The notes: generated from the sequence alone by a model not told the origin. A DNA stretch of 56,136 nt from DAHUYF01 sp035509275 (GCA_035509275.1 DATJLU010000180.1:1-56136), one strand, 5' to 3'; positions 35,090-43,972 are shown, counted from the stretch's first letter. Made by a program: numbers and translations.

Positions 35090-36829
35090 CTACGCGGCGC
35101 GGATGTTCGCCAGGAATTGGTCGACCTCACCGCGCAGCCTGTGCGCCTGTTCGGTGAGGCCGCCGGCCGAGGCGAGCACGCGGCTCGCGGCCGTGCCGGT
35201 TGCGCCCGCGGCCTGGTCGACGCCGGCGATGTTGCGCGTGACTTCGCCGGCGCCGCGCGCCGCTTCCTGAGTATTGCGCGTGATGTCCTGCGTCGTCGCC
35301 CCCTGCTGCTCGATGGCCGCGGCGATCGAGCCGGCGATCTCGTTGATGCGGGCGATGGTCTGATCGATGCGGCTCATCGCCTCGACCGCGCCCTTCGAGG
35401 CATTTTGCATTGCCGCGATCTGGGTACCGATCTCCTCGGTCGCCTTGGCGGTCTGTGCCGCGAGCCCTTTGACCTCGGACGCCACGACGGCGAAGCCCTT
35501 GCCGGCTTCGCCGGCGCGCGCCGCTTCGATCGTGGCATTGAGGGCGAGCAGATTGGTCTGCGAGGCGATGTCATTGATGAGCTGCACCACCTCGCCGATC
35601 TTCTGCGCGGTGCCGTCGAGCGCCTGCATGGTGGCGCCGGTGCGGGCCGCCTCTTCGACCGCCTGCGCGGCGATCGCGCCGGACTGCGCGATCTGGCGGC
35701 CGATCTCGGCGATCGACGACGTCATCTCCTCGCTCGCGGCCGCGACGGTCGAGACATTGGTCGCCGCCTGCTCCGAGGCCGCGGACACGGCGGAAGCCTG
35801 CCGGCTCGTCTGCTCGGCCGTGGCGGACATGCCCTCGGCCGTCGCCTGCATCTCGCTCGACGCGGCGGTCAAAGCGGCGAGCGCGTCGCCGACCTTGCGC
35901 TCGAAGGCGGTGATGTGTCCCTCGATGCGCCCTTGCCGTGCCGTCTTGCGCGCCTCTTCCTCGCGCCGCTGCGCCTCGAGCGCCTGGGCCTTCTGCGCGT
36001 TCTCCTTGAAGACGACGACGGCGGCGGCCATGGTGCCGACTTCGTCCTGGCGCTCCAAGGCCGGGATTTCGCCATCGCCATCGCCTTCGGCAAGGCGCTG
36101 CATCGCGGCCGTCATGCGCTGGATCGGCACGCTGATGCGGCGCGCGAGGAAAGCTGCCGCCAGCGCCAGCAGGCCGGCAACCAGGCCGGCGCCGAGCAGG
36201 ATGATATGCGTGAGCGAGCTGCCGCGGGCGAGAGCGGGGCCCAAATCATTGTCGACTTCGAGCACGCCGCGGACATCGCCGAGCTTCCAATCGGTCTTGG
36301 GCGAGCCGGGGAAGGTGTTGTGGCAATCGACGCAGGCCTGATCGACCATCCGGTCGGCGACGGCGACGCGCACCATGTCCTTGCCGTCGACCGTCTCGCG
36401 GCGCTGAAAGACGCCGTCAGGATTCTTCGACAGGAAATCCCAGGCCGCCGTGCCAAAGGGGTCGAGCTGGCGGCCGGCGCGATTGGGGAAGGGGTAGGGG
36501 CTGTAAAGCTTGAAGGCCGTGCCCTGCTGTTTCACCAGGGCGCTCAGATCGAGAATCATGGTGGCGGGCAAGGGAATGGTGTCGGTCTTGCCCGCATGGT
36601 CGAAACCGATCTTCAGGCCGCCGACGCCCTTCACCTTGGCGACGATCTCGCGTGTGTAATAGGCGCGCAGCGTGGTGAGTTCACTCACCGTGGCGCGCGC
36701 CTGCTCCACCGCATTGTCGGTCGCGTCGCTGGCGATGAGCGGTGGCACGAGAAAAGCGGCGCCAACGATGGCGATGCCCGAAATCACCGGGATCGGCAGA
36801 AGCATCTGCCAGACGATGCTCCGTTTCAT
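35090..36829 (-). CDS. Methyl-accepting chemotaxis protein with DUF3365 haem-motif sensor
   Basis: 579 aa from the ATG for MKRSIVWQMLLPIPVI. An N-terminal helix, a periplasmic DUF3365 (Tll0287-like) domain (about 35-215) and a second helix (about 217-240) precede HAMP and a long signalling coiled coil. The tip motif is INDIASQTNLLALNATIEAARAGEAGKGF, typical of chemoreceptors. The sensor contains ACVDCHNTFP, a CxxCH motif for covalent c-type haem, so it may sense redox state, NO or oxygen. No che genes are nearby. Confidence 0.92.
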   Translation of the reverse strand: MKRSIVWQMLLPIPVISGIAIVGAAFLVPPLIASDATDNAVEQARATVSELTTLRAYYTREIVAKVKGVGGLKIGFDHAGKTDTIPLPATMILDLSALVKQQGTAFKLYSPYPFPNRAGRQLDPFGTAAWDFLSKNPDGVFQRRETVDGKDMVRVAVADRMVDQACVDCHNTFPGSPKTDWKLGDVRGVLEVDNDLGPALARGSSLTHIILLGAGLVAGLLALAAAFLARRISVPIQRMTAAMQRLAEGDGDGEIPALERQDEVGTMAAAVVVFKENAQKAQALEAQRREEEARKTARQGRIEGHITAFERKVGDALAALTAASSEMQATAEGMSATAEQTSRQASAVSAASEQAATNVSTVAAASEEMTSSIAEIGRQIAQSGAIAAQAVEEAARTGATMQALDGTAQKIGEVVQLINDIASQTNLLALNATIEAARAGEAGKGFAVVASEVKGLAAQTAKATEEIGTQIAAMQNASKGAVEAMSRIDQTIARINEIAGSIAAAIEQQGATTQDITRNTQEAARGAGEVTRNIAGVDQAAGATGTAASRVLASAGGLTEQAHRLRGEVDQFLANIRAA

Positions 36830-37020
36830 GGCTCTCACACGACGGTTATTGGCCCACCTGATTATTTTTTGCGCAAATCTGTGAAAATCGTCTAAACAGC
36901 AGTGCATTCGGCGCGCGAAGAAATTATTTTCAATAGAATCTGCGCAGTGAGCGCCGCTGGAAATAGTCGAAGCCCAGATCACAGCACCGCGTAGACGCCG
37001 ATCTCCAAAGTCTTCAGTCT

Positions 37021-37066
37021 TCAGTTCTCAGTTCGGTGAGAACTGCGACCGACAACTGAGAACTGA
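37021..37066. repeat. Inverted repeats able to form competing hairpins
   Basis: TCAGTTCTCAGTT (37021-37033) pairs perfectly with AACTGAGAACTGA (37054-37066). CAGTTCTCA (37022-37030) can instead pair with TGAGAACTG (37037-37045). The block lies between the oxidoreductase stop and the chemoreceptor, all on the minus strand. Intergenic 36830-37084 shows nothing else. It may be a dispersed repeat or a switchable RNA structure. Confidence 0.6.
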
Positions 37067-37084
37067 CGACTCCACTTCCCGAGC

Positions 37085-37966
37085 TCACGCCGTCCTGCCG
37101 GTACGCCAGGCGACGAGCGAGGAGCCGTCGCGCCCGCCCCAGCCTTCGCCCGCGGCCGCGTCATAGCTCTCGAGCGCCGTCGCCGCGACCGGGAGATCGC
37201 GCCCGGCCACTTTTGCCACCGCCGCCATGATGCGGAGATCCTTGCGGATGCCGTCGATGTCGAAGCCGACATCGGGACTGCCGCCGGCAAGCGCGGTGGC
37301 GATCTTGCCGGCGCGGCTCTTCAGCGCGTTGGCGCCGCCCGAGCTCTCGCCCATGATCTCGAGCGCCTTGGCCGGATCGATGCCGGTGCCGGCGATGAGC
37401 GACATGGCCTCGCGCAGCGCTTCCCAGTAGACGGCGAGGGGCAGGTTGATGGCGAGCTTCATCGCCGAGCCATTGCCATTGGCGCCGAGATGCTCGACGC
37501 GCCGGCAGAGCTGCTCCAGGATCGGCTTGGCGCGCGCGAAATCGGCGGCATCGCCGCCGGCCAGTCCCAGCAGCTTGCCTTCGCGCGCGGGGCCCACCGT
37601 ACCGCCGACCGGACACTCGACGAGCGCTGCGCCGGCGGCCCGAACCCGCGCGGCCAGGCTGCGAATGGCGTCGGGCGGCAAGGTGCTCATCTCGATGAAG
37701 AGCTTGCCTTGGACGGCGCCGGCAAGGAGCCCGTCGGGACCGAGATAAACCGCCTCGACGCCGCTCGCATCGGTGAGGATGGTAAGGGTGATGTCGTGCC
37801 CGCGCGCGATCTCGGCCGGACTCTTCGCCCAGCGCGCGCCGCGTTGGAGCAACGGCTCCGCCTTCGCCGCGGTGCGGTTCCACAGGGTGAGACGATGTCC
37901 CTGATCCAACAGCCGCAGCACCATCGCCGCGCCCATCCGCCCGGTACCGCAAAAGCCGATATCCAT
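37085..37966 (-). CDS. NAD(P)-dependent beta-hydroxyacid dehydrogenase
   Basis: 293 aa. The Rossmann start is GFCGTGRMGAAMVLRLLDQGH; the substrate-binding signature is VECPVGGTVGPAREGKL; the catalytic Lys lies in GSAMKLAINLP. This is the 3-hydroxyisobutyrate dehydrogenase/tartronate semialdehyde reductase family, including the glyoxylate/succinic semialdehyde reductase branch. The exact substrate cannot be read off. It stands alone, upstream of the chemoreceptor on the same strand. Confidence 0.9.
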   Translation of the reverse strand: MDIGFCGTGRMGAAMVLRLLDQGHRLTLWNRTAAKAEPLLQRGARWAKSPAEIARGHDITLTILTDASGVEAVYLGPDGLLAGAVQGKLFIEMSTLPPDAIRSLAARVRAAGAALVECPVGGTVGPAREGKLLGLAGGDAADFARAKPILEQLCRRVEHLGANGNGSAMKLAINLPLAVYWEALREAMSLIAGTGIDPAKALEIMGESSGGANALKSRAGKIATALAGGSPDVGFDIDGIRKDLRIMAAVAKVAGRDLPVAATALESYDAAAGEGWGGRDGSSLVAWRTGRTA

Positions 37967-38262
37967 CCGCCACTCTCCTCGGGTTCAGCGGCCTGCCGCC
38001 ACCGAGTTAAAGCGGGAAGGCGGACCGGTGCCAAGACCCGGGCGGGGCCAACGACCCCAACCTCTGGGTTCGGTCCGAAGTTTTTGGCGGCGCTTCGTTA
38101 AGACTGCTGTGGCAAGAAAATGTCGCGGCGATCCACTGTGCGCGCGAAGTAATCACAAAGTCTTTGCTCGCCTCACTACAAAGATCATGCCCAGGGCTGC
38201 GCAACTCATGATAGCGCGACGACGTTTACGCCATCGGGGGCCGCGGCTAGGTGAGGACTCCC

Positions 38263-39927
38263 ATGGTGCACAGGATGCTGCCTGCTGTGTCGCTGGTAGC
38301 CCTAATGGGTTGCCAGCCCTACTACCCGCCCTACACCCCGGCGCATGGCCCGGTGCTGAGCGGCACCGGCACCGCATCCGATGCGGGGCAGGGCTACACT
38401 TCTTTCAGCCCGGTGCGGTCGACGAGCACGGTCTATGACGCCGCCGGCATCACGCCCGCCGTGTTCACGCCGACGCTCTCGGCAAAGCCGCCGCCGGCCG
38501 GACCCGGCGGCGCGTTCGAGGAGATCGATCGCCATGCCGGCGAGGTCGGTTTCTGGAACGAGGACCCGGTGCTGCGGCGCGAGGTCGCCACCTATGGCGA
38601 CCGCTATGTCGAGCGCATCGATCTCAAGGACGGCGGTGCCATCACCTACGAGGTGCTGCAGCGCGGCACCTTCTCCGATGAAAGCGACGCCGACCTCATC
38701 CGCGAGGATCTCGATCTGCCGCCATTCCGCGCGCGCGGCATCGTGTTCGAGCCGGCGCAGCTCGAGCGGCTCGGCCCCTTCACCTACCTCGCGCAAGCTT
38801 CGGCCGAGTACAATTGCTTCATCTTCCGCGGCAAGTTCTACGCCGAGCCCGGCGCGCCGGCGCGGTCCGAGGCCTATGGCAATGTCTGCTATCCCCACGC
38901 GACCAAGGACCTCGCCGCGGTCAAGGCGGAGATGCTCGATCTCCTGAAGCATGCGCGCTTCGGCAAGGGCGCAGGCACGACGCTGGTCGCCGCTGCAGCC
39001 CCCGTCGCCGCAACACCCGAAGCCGCGGCACCGGCGTCATCAGCGGCGATCGTTAGCCCGGATCGCTGCCCCTACACCGTGAACTTCAGCGCTCCGCCCA
39101 CCGCCGAGAGCAAGAAAGGCGGGAACGACTACGCTTTTGCCGAGGGCGGCTATAGCGAGAAGGCGAGCTGCTCCTGCGCGCACGATCTCGACTACGCCAA
39201 GATGAGCCAGTTCGACGCCATCGACAATGTGCGGCACGACGCCGAGGCGCAGGGTTTCAAGCTGCAGAAGGCGACCTTCGACAAGAGCGCGGAGCTCGGC
39301 AAGGAGCTGGCCTTCGAAGGCGTCGCGGCCAAGCATGCCGGCAAGGAATTTCTCGTCGGCCGCAGCTTTTACGGCGAATGCCGCTTCGCCGTGCTCGCCA
39401 CCGGCACCTCTTACGCGGATCTGCTGAGAGCGCAGCGTTTCGTCGGCTCCGTCGCAGCGAAGCCGGCGCCCGAGCCCGCCGACACGACGGCAGGGGTCTA
39501 CGACGTCACCGTCACGAACAGTGCCGACAGCGCGGCGCAGGATGCTGCGCCACCGGCGGTGCCGGTGACGCCGGTCGACACGGCGAAGGTCGCGGCCGCC
39601 GACAAACCCGCCGCCGATACGGCTGATGCGGATGGCGACGCCGCCGATTCAGAGGCCGCTCCGCCGCCACCGCCGGAAAAGCCGGCGGCGATGCCATCGG
39701 CCGCCCCGGCCCCGGCCGCCGCGACCATGGCCGCCGCCAAGCTGGCCGCGGACAGCGCGCCGGCCGCCGTCGACAGCGGTTCCTCCGTCGCGCCCGCTGC
39801 CTCGGCCGTTGCCGGCGTCGACGAGACGGTGCAGCGCCTGCGCCGGCTGAAGCTGCTGTTCGACCAGAAGCTGATCACGCCGGAAGAGTATGAGTCGAAG
39901 CGCGCGGCGATCCTGAAGACGCTCTAG
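38263..39927 (+). CDS. Ala/Pro-rich lipoprotein with C-terminal SHOCT motif
   Basis: 554 aa from an ATG with GAGG 6 nt upstream. The lipobox is VSLVALMGC, so the protein is lipid-anchored. Two cysteine-containing globular parts (EYNCFIFRGKFYAEPGAPAR and ASCSCAHDLDY) are separated by a low-complexity Ala/Thr linker. A second linker of about 120 residues precedes the end RLKLLFDQKLITPEEYESKR, a SHOCT motif seen at protein tails. I know no function for the whole protein. It is divergent from the dehydrogenase and convergent with the next gene. Confidence 0.75.
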   Translation: MVHRMLPAVSLVALMGCQPYYPPYTPAHGPVLSGTGTASDAGQGYTSFSPVRSTSTVYDAAGITPAVFTPTLSAKPPPAGPGGAFEEIDRHAGEVGFWNEDPVLRREVATYGDRYVERIDLKDGGAITYEVLQRGTFSDESDADLIREDLDLPPFRARGIVFEPAQLERLGPFTYLAQASAEYNCFIFRGKFYAEPGAPARSEAYGNVCYPHATKDLAAVKAEMLDLLKHARFGKGAGTTLVAAAAPVAATPEAAAPASSAAIVSPDRCPYTVNFSAPPTAESKKGGNDYAFAEGGYSEKASCSCAHDLDYAKMSQFDAIDNVRHDAEAQGFKLQKATFDKSAELGKELAFEGVAAKHAGKEFLVGRSFYGECRFAVLATGTSYADLLRAQRFVGSVAAKPAPEPADTTAGVYDVTVTNSADSAAQDAAPPAVPVTPVDTAKVAAADKPAADTADADGDAADSEAAPPPPPEKPAAMPSAAPAPAAATMAAAKLAADSAPAAVDSGSSVAPAASAVAGVDETVQRLRRLKLLFDQKLITPEEYESKRAAILKTL

Positions 39928-39947
39928 GTCGGTTCGGCGCGAAGCGG

Positions 39948-41417
39948 TCAGCTCTTCAGCCCGTAGACGCTGCCGCCGGATTGCCCGGCGGCTTGGGCGT
40001 TGCGCAAGCGCCGCGCCAGCAAATCGCCGCTGCCGTTGTCGAAGAGCGCGTCCAGGACCTGCTGCGCCGCAGCGATCTGCGCGGGGATGATCGGGTTCTG
40101 CGGCGCGGCGCGAAGCTCGTCGAGGAGCTGGGTTGCGCGCCGATCCACCTCCACGCCGATCTGCTCCGACATCTCGCGCGCGGCGACACCGAGCCCGTGG
40201 CGCGCCCCGCGTTGCAGCAGGAAGCGCAGGAAGCGCGCCGCCTCGGTGGCGCGCGCGGTGACGCGGTGCTCCGGCGGGCGCGTCGAATCCGGCACCGAGA
40301 CCACGCGCCGCGAGCCCGGCCGCTGCGTCTGCGGCAGCACGGCCAGCACCGCTTCGCCGATCCGCGGCACGAGCTGGTCGGCCACCGCGCGCGCCACTTC
40401 GGCGCGCGTCGCCAGAATGGCTTCGCCCCAGGCGCTGTCGCGGCGGAAGCCGAATTCGCCGAGCAACCCTTCGGCATCCTCGATGTAGTCGCCGAGTTTC
40501 GCCTGCAGGGCGTGCAGCTTGTCGAGCGCATCGCGCGCCCGCGCCAGAATCGCGACGGCGCGCGCCTGATGGCGCAGATCGGTGATCAGGCGCTCGCCGA
40601 TGACGCCGAACTCGGTATCGCGCACCATCGCGTCGTTCGGCTTCCAGGAGAGCGCGCGGCCGAGGCGCAGGATGGCCCAGGCGCGCTCGAGCTTGTTGAG
40701 GAGTCCAAGGGCGAAATAGCTGGCATCGACGCCGAAGGCGTCGCTCAAGCGCTCATATTGCTGCTTGGCCTCGGTCACCGTGGCGGGGCCGAGATCGAGC
40801 AGGCGGCGGCCTTGCGCCTCGCCGTTCTTGCCGGCGACGCGGATCACGGCATCGATGCCGCTGCGCACCGCGCCGCCCAAGGGCAGCACCCGGGCGATCT
40901 CGCGCAGATCCACGATCAGCAGCGGATCGGTGAAGAGCTGCTTCAGCGCGCGGTCGCCCTTGCGCGATTGGAGCTGCGCCAGCACGCCTTCGGTCCAGCC
41001 GCGCGCGGCGCGCGCCACGGTATCGCCGAGCAGCGCGATCCCGGCCTCGTCGTTGCGCGCCACCAGCTCTTTCAGCTCCGCGTCGAAGCCTGTGATCTCG
41101 GCGCCGGCGACCTGCAGCAATGCCTGCCACCACGGCTCGACGGCGAGGCGGGCGATGAGCCCCGGCGGGCGCGGATCGTCGTTGCGGTCGGTGAGGAAAT
41201 CCTCGAAAGCCAGGCAGGCGAGGCGCTGCAAGGTCGGCACGCGCTTGGCGCCGGTGAGGCGGAGCTGCGGCCGCAGCGCCTCGAGAATGGCCTCGCTCGG
41301 CAGCGTCTTCCGGCCGAGCGCACGCTCGGTCTCGATGCCGCGCGCCACCGCTGTCGCCTGCCGCGAGGACAGTGACGCCAGCAATTGCTGCAGCTTCTTC
41401 GCCTTGTCCGGGCGCAT
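39948..41417 (-). CDS. Conserved-looking hypothetical protein, 489 aa
   Basis: No signal peptide or membrane segment. It starts MRPDKAKKLQQLLASLSSRQA and appears wholly helical, with a basic N-terminus and many Arg and Leu residues. Stretches such as LLDLGPATVTEAKQQYERLS and VVSVPDSTRPPEHR look structured. I cannot assign a family. It is divergent from the nitrile hydratase-type operon with 135 bp between starts, so it might share control with it. Confidence 0.7.
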   Translation of the reverse strand: MRPDKAKKLQQLLASLSSRQATAVARGIETERALGRKTLPSEAILEALRPQLRLTGAKRVPTLQRLACLAFEDFLTDRNDDPRPPGLIARLAVEPWWQALLQVAGAEITGFDAELKELVARNDEAGIALLGDTVARAARGWTEGVLAQLQSRKGDRALKQLFTDPLLIVDLREIARVLPLGGAVRSGIDAVIRVAGKNGEAQGRRLLDLGPATVTEAKQQYERLSDAFGVDASYFALGLLNKLERAWAILRLGRALSWKPNDAMVRDTEFGVIGERLITDLRHQARAVAILARARDALDKLHALQAKLGDYIEDAEGLLGEFGFRRDSAWGEAILATRAEVARAVADQLVPRIGEAVLAVLPQTQRPGSRRVVSVPDSTRPPEHRVTARATEAARFLRFLLQRGARHGLGVAAREMSEQIGVEVDRRATQLLDELRAAPQNPIIPAQIAAAQQVLDALFDNGSGDLLARRLRNAQAAGQSGGSVYGLKS

Positions 41418-41552
41418 CCCGAAGCGATAGGGGAGGAGCGCTGAAGGATCGGTTAAAAGCGGGGGAAATGCTTAACGGGGCGGCCGGCGCCGCCGATGCC
41501 CCTTGCCCGCCGCGCGGCGGTCGCGGACAATATGGCCGCGGAGGAGAGCGGG

Positions 41553-41858
41553 ATGCGCCAACATCACGACATGGGCGGCTTGCCGGCAGGCCCGGTCGCG
41601 CGCCAGGAACACGATTACGCGCTTTGGGAGAAGCGCGTCGATGCGCTGATGGTGCTGCTCGCGGAGCGCCAGCTGCTGCGTGTCGACCAGCTCCGGCGCA
41701 ATATCGAAGCGCTGGCGCCCGACGCTTACGACAAGATGAGCTATTACGAGCGCTGGATCGCCGCCATCACGCATACGCTGCTGCAGCGCGGCGTCCTCAC
41801 CAGCGACGAGCTCGGCCGCGCCATGGCCGAGATCGAGGCGCGCGAGGCGAGGCAGTGA
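41553..41858 (+). CDS. Nitrile hydratase/thiocyanate hydrolase beta subunit, N-terminal half as a separate protein
   Basis: 101 aa from an ATG with GGAGGAG upstream. MRQHHDMGGLPAGPV, EHDYALWEKRVDALM and DAYDKMSYYERWIAAITHTLLQ are the helical N-terminal half of a nitrile hydratase beta subunit. The SH3-like half is missing from this protein and is encoded by the next gene, which begins within the stop codon (GTGA). This split is the same as in thiocyanate hydrolase (its beta subunit) and toyocamycin nitrile hydratase. The gene is the first of a three-gene operon. Confidence 0.85.
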   Translation: MRQHHDMGGLPAGPVARQEHDYALWEKRVDALMVLLAERQLLRVDQLRRNIEALAPDAYDKMSYYERWIAAITHTLLQRGVLTSDELGRAMAEIEAREARQ

Positions 41859-42151
41859 GCGCGGTCGAGCCCCGCTTCGCGCCGGGCGCGCGCGTCCGGG
41901 TGCGCCGCGCCGATCCCCCCGGCCATATCCGCACCCCCTGGTATATTCGCGGCCAGACCGGCGAGATCGAGCGGCTGTGCGGCGCGTTTCCCAACCCCGA
42001 AGAGCTCGCCTACAATCGGCCCGGCTTGCCGGCGCAGCCGCTGTACCGCGTGCGCTTCCGCCAGCGCGAGCTGTGGCCGGATTACGCCGGTCCGGCCGCC
42101 GACACGATCGAAGTCGAGATCTATCAGCACTGGCTCGAGCCCGCGCGCTGA
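41855..42151 (+). CDS. Nitrile hydratase/thiocyanate hydrolase beta subunit, C-terminal SH3-like half
   Basis: 98 aa from a GTG overlapping the previous stop. FAPGARVRVRRADPPGHIRT, PWYIRGQTGEIERL and the end ELWPDYAGPAADTIEVEIYQHW match the SH3-like half of nitrile hydratase beta and the alpha subunit of thiocyanate hydrolase. The Arg in HIRTP is the residue that contacts the oxidised metal-bound cysteine in the family. It would pair with the N-terminal half and the catalytic subunit. Confidence 0.85.
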   Translation: MSAVEPRFAPGARVRVRRADPPGHIRTPWYIRGQTGEIERLCGAFPNPEELAYNRPGLPAQPLYRVRFRQRELWPDYAGPAADTIEVEIYQHWLEPAR

Positions 42152-42164
42152 GGGAAGGACAAGA

Positions 42165-42815
42165 ATGAGCAGCGACGTCCATACCCACGACCCGGCGCAC
42201 GATCACCGCCACGGCCATGCCCATCCGCCGCATGAAGCAGCGCCGGAGCGGCTCGGCTATTACCAGGTGATGGAAATCGCGGTCCGCGAGCTGCTGATCG
42301 CGAAAAACATCTTCACCGCCGAGGATGTGCGCCGCGCCGTCGAGGCAATGGATGCGCGCACCCCGGCGCAGGGCGCGCGCGTCGTCGCGCGCGCCTGGAC
42401 CGATCCCGCCTTCAAGGCCCGCCTCCTCGCCGACGGAACGGCGGCGGTGCGCGAGCTCGGCTACGATATGGGAGCGTTCCGGCTCCTCGTCGTCGAAAAT
42501 ACGGCGACGCTCCACAACCTCATCGTCTGCACGCTCTGCTCCTGCTATCCGCGCGCGCTGCTGGGATTGCCGCCCGACTGGTACAAGAGCCGCGCCTATC
42601 GCAGCCGCGCGGTGCGCGAGCCACGGGCGGTGCTGCAGGAATTCGGCACGGTTCTCGGCGACGATGTCGAGCTGCGCGTCCACGATTCGACGGCCGATAT
42701 GCGCTACCTCGTCCTGCCCGAGCGGCCGGCGGGGACGGAAGGCTGGAGCGAGGAGCGGCTCGCCGCGCTGGTCGGCCGCGACTGCATGATCGGCGTGACG
42801 CGCTGCCGCGTCTGA
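42165..42815 (+). CDS. Cobalt-type nitrile hydratase alpha / thiocyanate hydrolase gamma subunit
   Basis: 216 aa. The metal site is intact as VCTLCSCYP; Thr in CTLC is the cobalt type (iron enzymes have Ser). The two later cysteines are post-translationally oxidised in the family. SLGLPPDWYKS-like and RAVREPRAVLQEFG motifs follow. The first 30 residues are His-rich (HTHDPAHDHRHGHAHPPHE), as in thiocyanate hydrolase gamma. The subunit order (beta-N, beta-C, alpha) is the order of the thiocyanate hydrolase genes scnBAC from memory. The substrate, a nitrile or thiocyanate, is undecided. No activator gene is seen. Confidence 0.88.
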   Translation: MSSDVHTHDPAHDHRHGHAHPPHEAAPERLGYYQVMEIAVRELLIAKNIFTAEDVRRAVEAMDARTPAQGARVVARAWTDPAFKARLLADGTAAVRELGYDMGAFRLLVVENTATLHNLIVCTLCSCYPRALLGLPPDWYKSRAYRSRAVREPRAVLQEFGTVLGDDVELRVHDSTADMRYLVLPERPAGTEGWSEERLAALVGRDCMIGVTRCRV

Positions 42816-42834
42816 TGCGCAGGGGAAGCCGGTA

Positions 42835-43584
42835 ATGGCCGAAGAGCAGCTCGCGGGACTGATCGTGGCGGGGCGGCCGCTCTCGCCCGAGATCGTCGAT
42901 TCGCTGAAGCAGGCCAGCGCCGCCACCGGCGTCGATTTCGACTTCCTGGTGGCGCAGGCCAGCGCCGAAAGCGGGCTGCGCGGCAGCATCCATGCGCGCC
43001 AGCGCCACTCCAGCGCCTCGGGCCTGTTCCAGTTCACGGCGCAGACCTGGCTGCAGATGATGCACGATCACGGCGCCCAGTTCGGCTATGGCGACCTCGC
43101 GAAGCAGATCGTCACGCTGCCGAACGGCCATCTCGGCGTCACCGACCGCGCCACCGAGCGGCAGATCCTGGATCTGCGCACGGATGTGAAGCTCTCCGGC
43201 ATCATGGCGGGAGAGCTCGCCAAGCAGAACGCGGCGGCGCTGCAGCACGCCTTTCACCGCAAGGCGAGCCCCGCCGAGCTCCATCTGGCGCATCTCCTCG
43301 GCGCGACCGGCGCGATCCGCTTCCTGCGCGCCCGCGCCACCGATGCCGAGCAGCCCGCCGCCGATGTCGTGCCGGCCGCGGCGCGGCAGAACCCGCAGCT
43401 CTTCTTCGATCGCGGCGACCACACGCCGCACAGCGTCGCCGCCGTCTATGGCAAGATCAAGCACGGCATCGAAACGCCGCTGAAGCAGCTCGCCGCCGCG
43501 AGCCAGCCGAAGCCCGACATCACCGACGGGCTGCGCCCGGGGCCGGGCATCACCGACGCGCTGCCGAAAGGCCCGAGGGCCTAA
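42835..43584 (+). CDS. Lytic transglycosylase-like (SLT domain) protein
   Basis: 249 aa from an ATG with AGGGG upstream, 19 nt after the nitrile hydratase gene. VDFDFLVAQASAESGL holds the catalytic Glu, and SASGLFQFTAQTWLQMM is the second SLT motif. No signal peptide is visible, so its localisation is unclear. The C-terminal 60 residues are Pro-rich (GLRPGPGITDALPKGP). Proximity suggests co-transcription with the preceding operon, but the roles are probably unrelated. Confidence 0.82.
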   Translation: MAEEQLAGLIVAGRPLSPEIVDSLKQASAATGVDFDFLVAQASAESGLRGSIHARQRHSSASGLFQFTAQTWLQMMHDHGAQFGYGDLAKQIVTLPNGHLGVTDRATERQILDLRTDVKLSGIMAGELAKQNAAALQHAFHRKASPAELHLAHLLGATGAIRFLRARATDAEQPAADVVPAAARQNPQLFFDRGDHTPHSVAAVYGKIKHGIETPLKQLAAASQPKPDITDGLRPGPGITDALPKGPRA

Positions 43585-43672
43585 GGCGAACGCGTTTAGC
43601 GCCTTCGTCCTTGGCGGCGACAGCGATTGCGCAGCAATCGCGAGAGCCGCACCGCTCGGACGAGCCTCAGCG

Positions 43673-43894
43673 CTACCCCCGCCAGAACGGCTTCGCGCAT
43701 TCATGCCAGCGCTCGCCCTCGCTGATGCCGATGTCGCGCAGCTCATGCGCGGCAAAACGGGCGAGCGCGCGCCGCGAGCGGGCCCGCCGGCGCCATGTCG
43801 CCAGCATCGCCATCAGGCGCGTGACGGCAAAGACCACGAGCCACCACAGCGTCCGCCGCCGCGGCGCAGCCGAGCGATCTCGAAGCGTGCTCAT
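43673..43894 (-). CDS. DUF1127 small basic protein
   Basis: 73 aa. A short hydrophobic segment (LWWLVVFAVTRLMAMLATW) precedes the DUF1127 signature ARSRRALARFAAHELRDIGI. Short DUF1127 proteins bind RNA and affect phosphate, carbon and small-RNA regulation in several alphaproteobacteria. It stands alone between convergent and co-directional regulators. Confidence 0.8.
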   Translation of the reverse strand: MSTLRDRSAAPRRRTLWWLVVFAVTRLMAMLATWRRRARSRRALARFAAHELRDIGISEGERWHECAKPFWRG

Positions 43895-43972
43895 TGCGAG
43901 ACTCCCGAACGGAGAACGGAAGTCCGCACTCTAAGCCGCGGCGCTGACAGATCCTGTCAGGAGCGGTGCTTG

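Noticed and set aside
41553..42151. Frameshifted single nitrile hydratase beta gene
   Set aside because: The second half has its own GTG overlapping the first stop (GTGA), and natural split beta subunits are known in thiocyanate hydrolase and toyocamycin nitrile hydratase. A sequencing error cannot be fully excluded.
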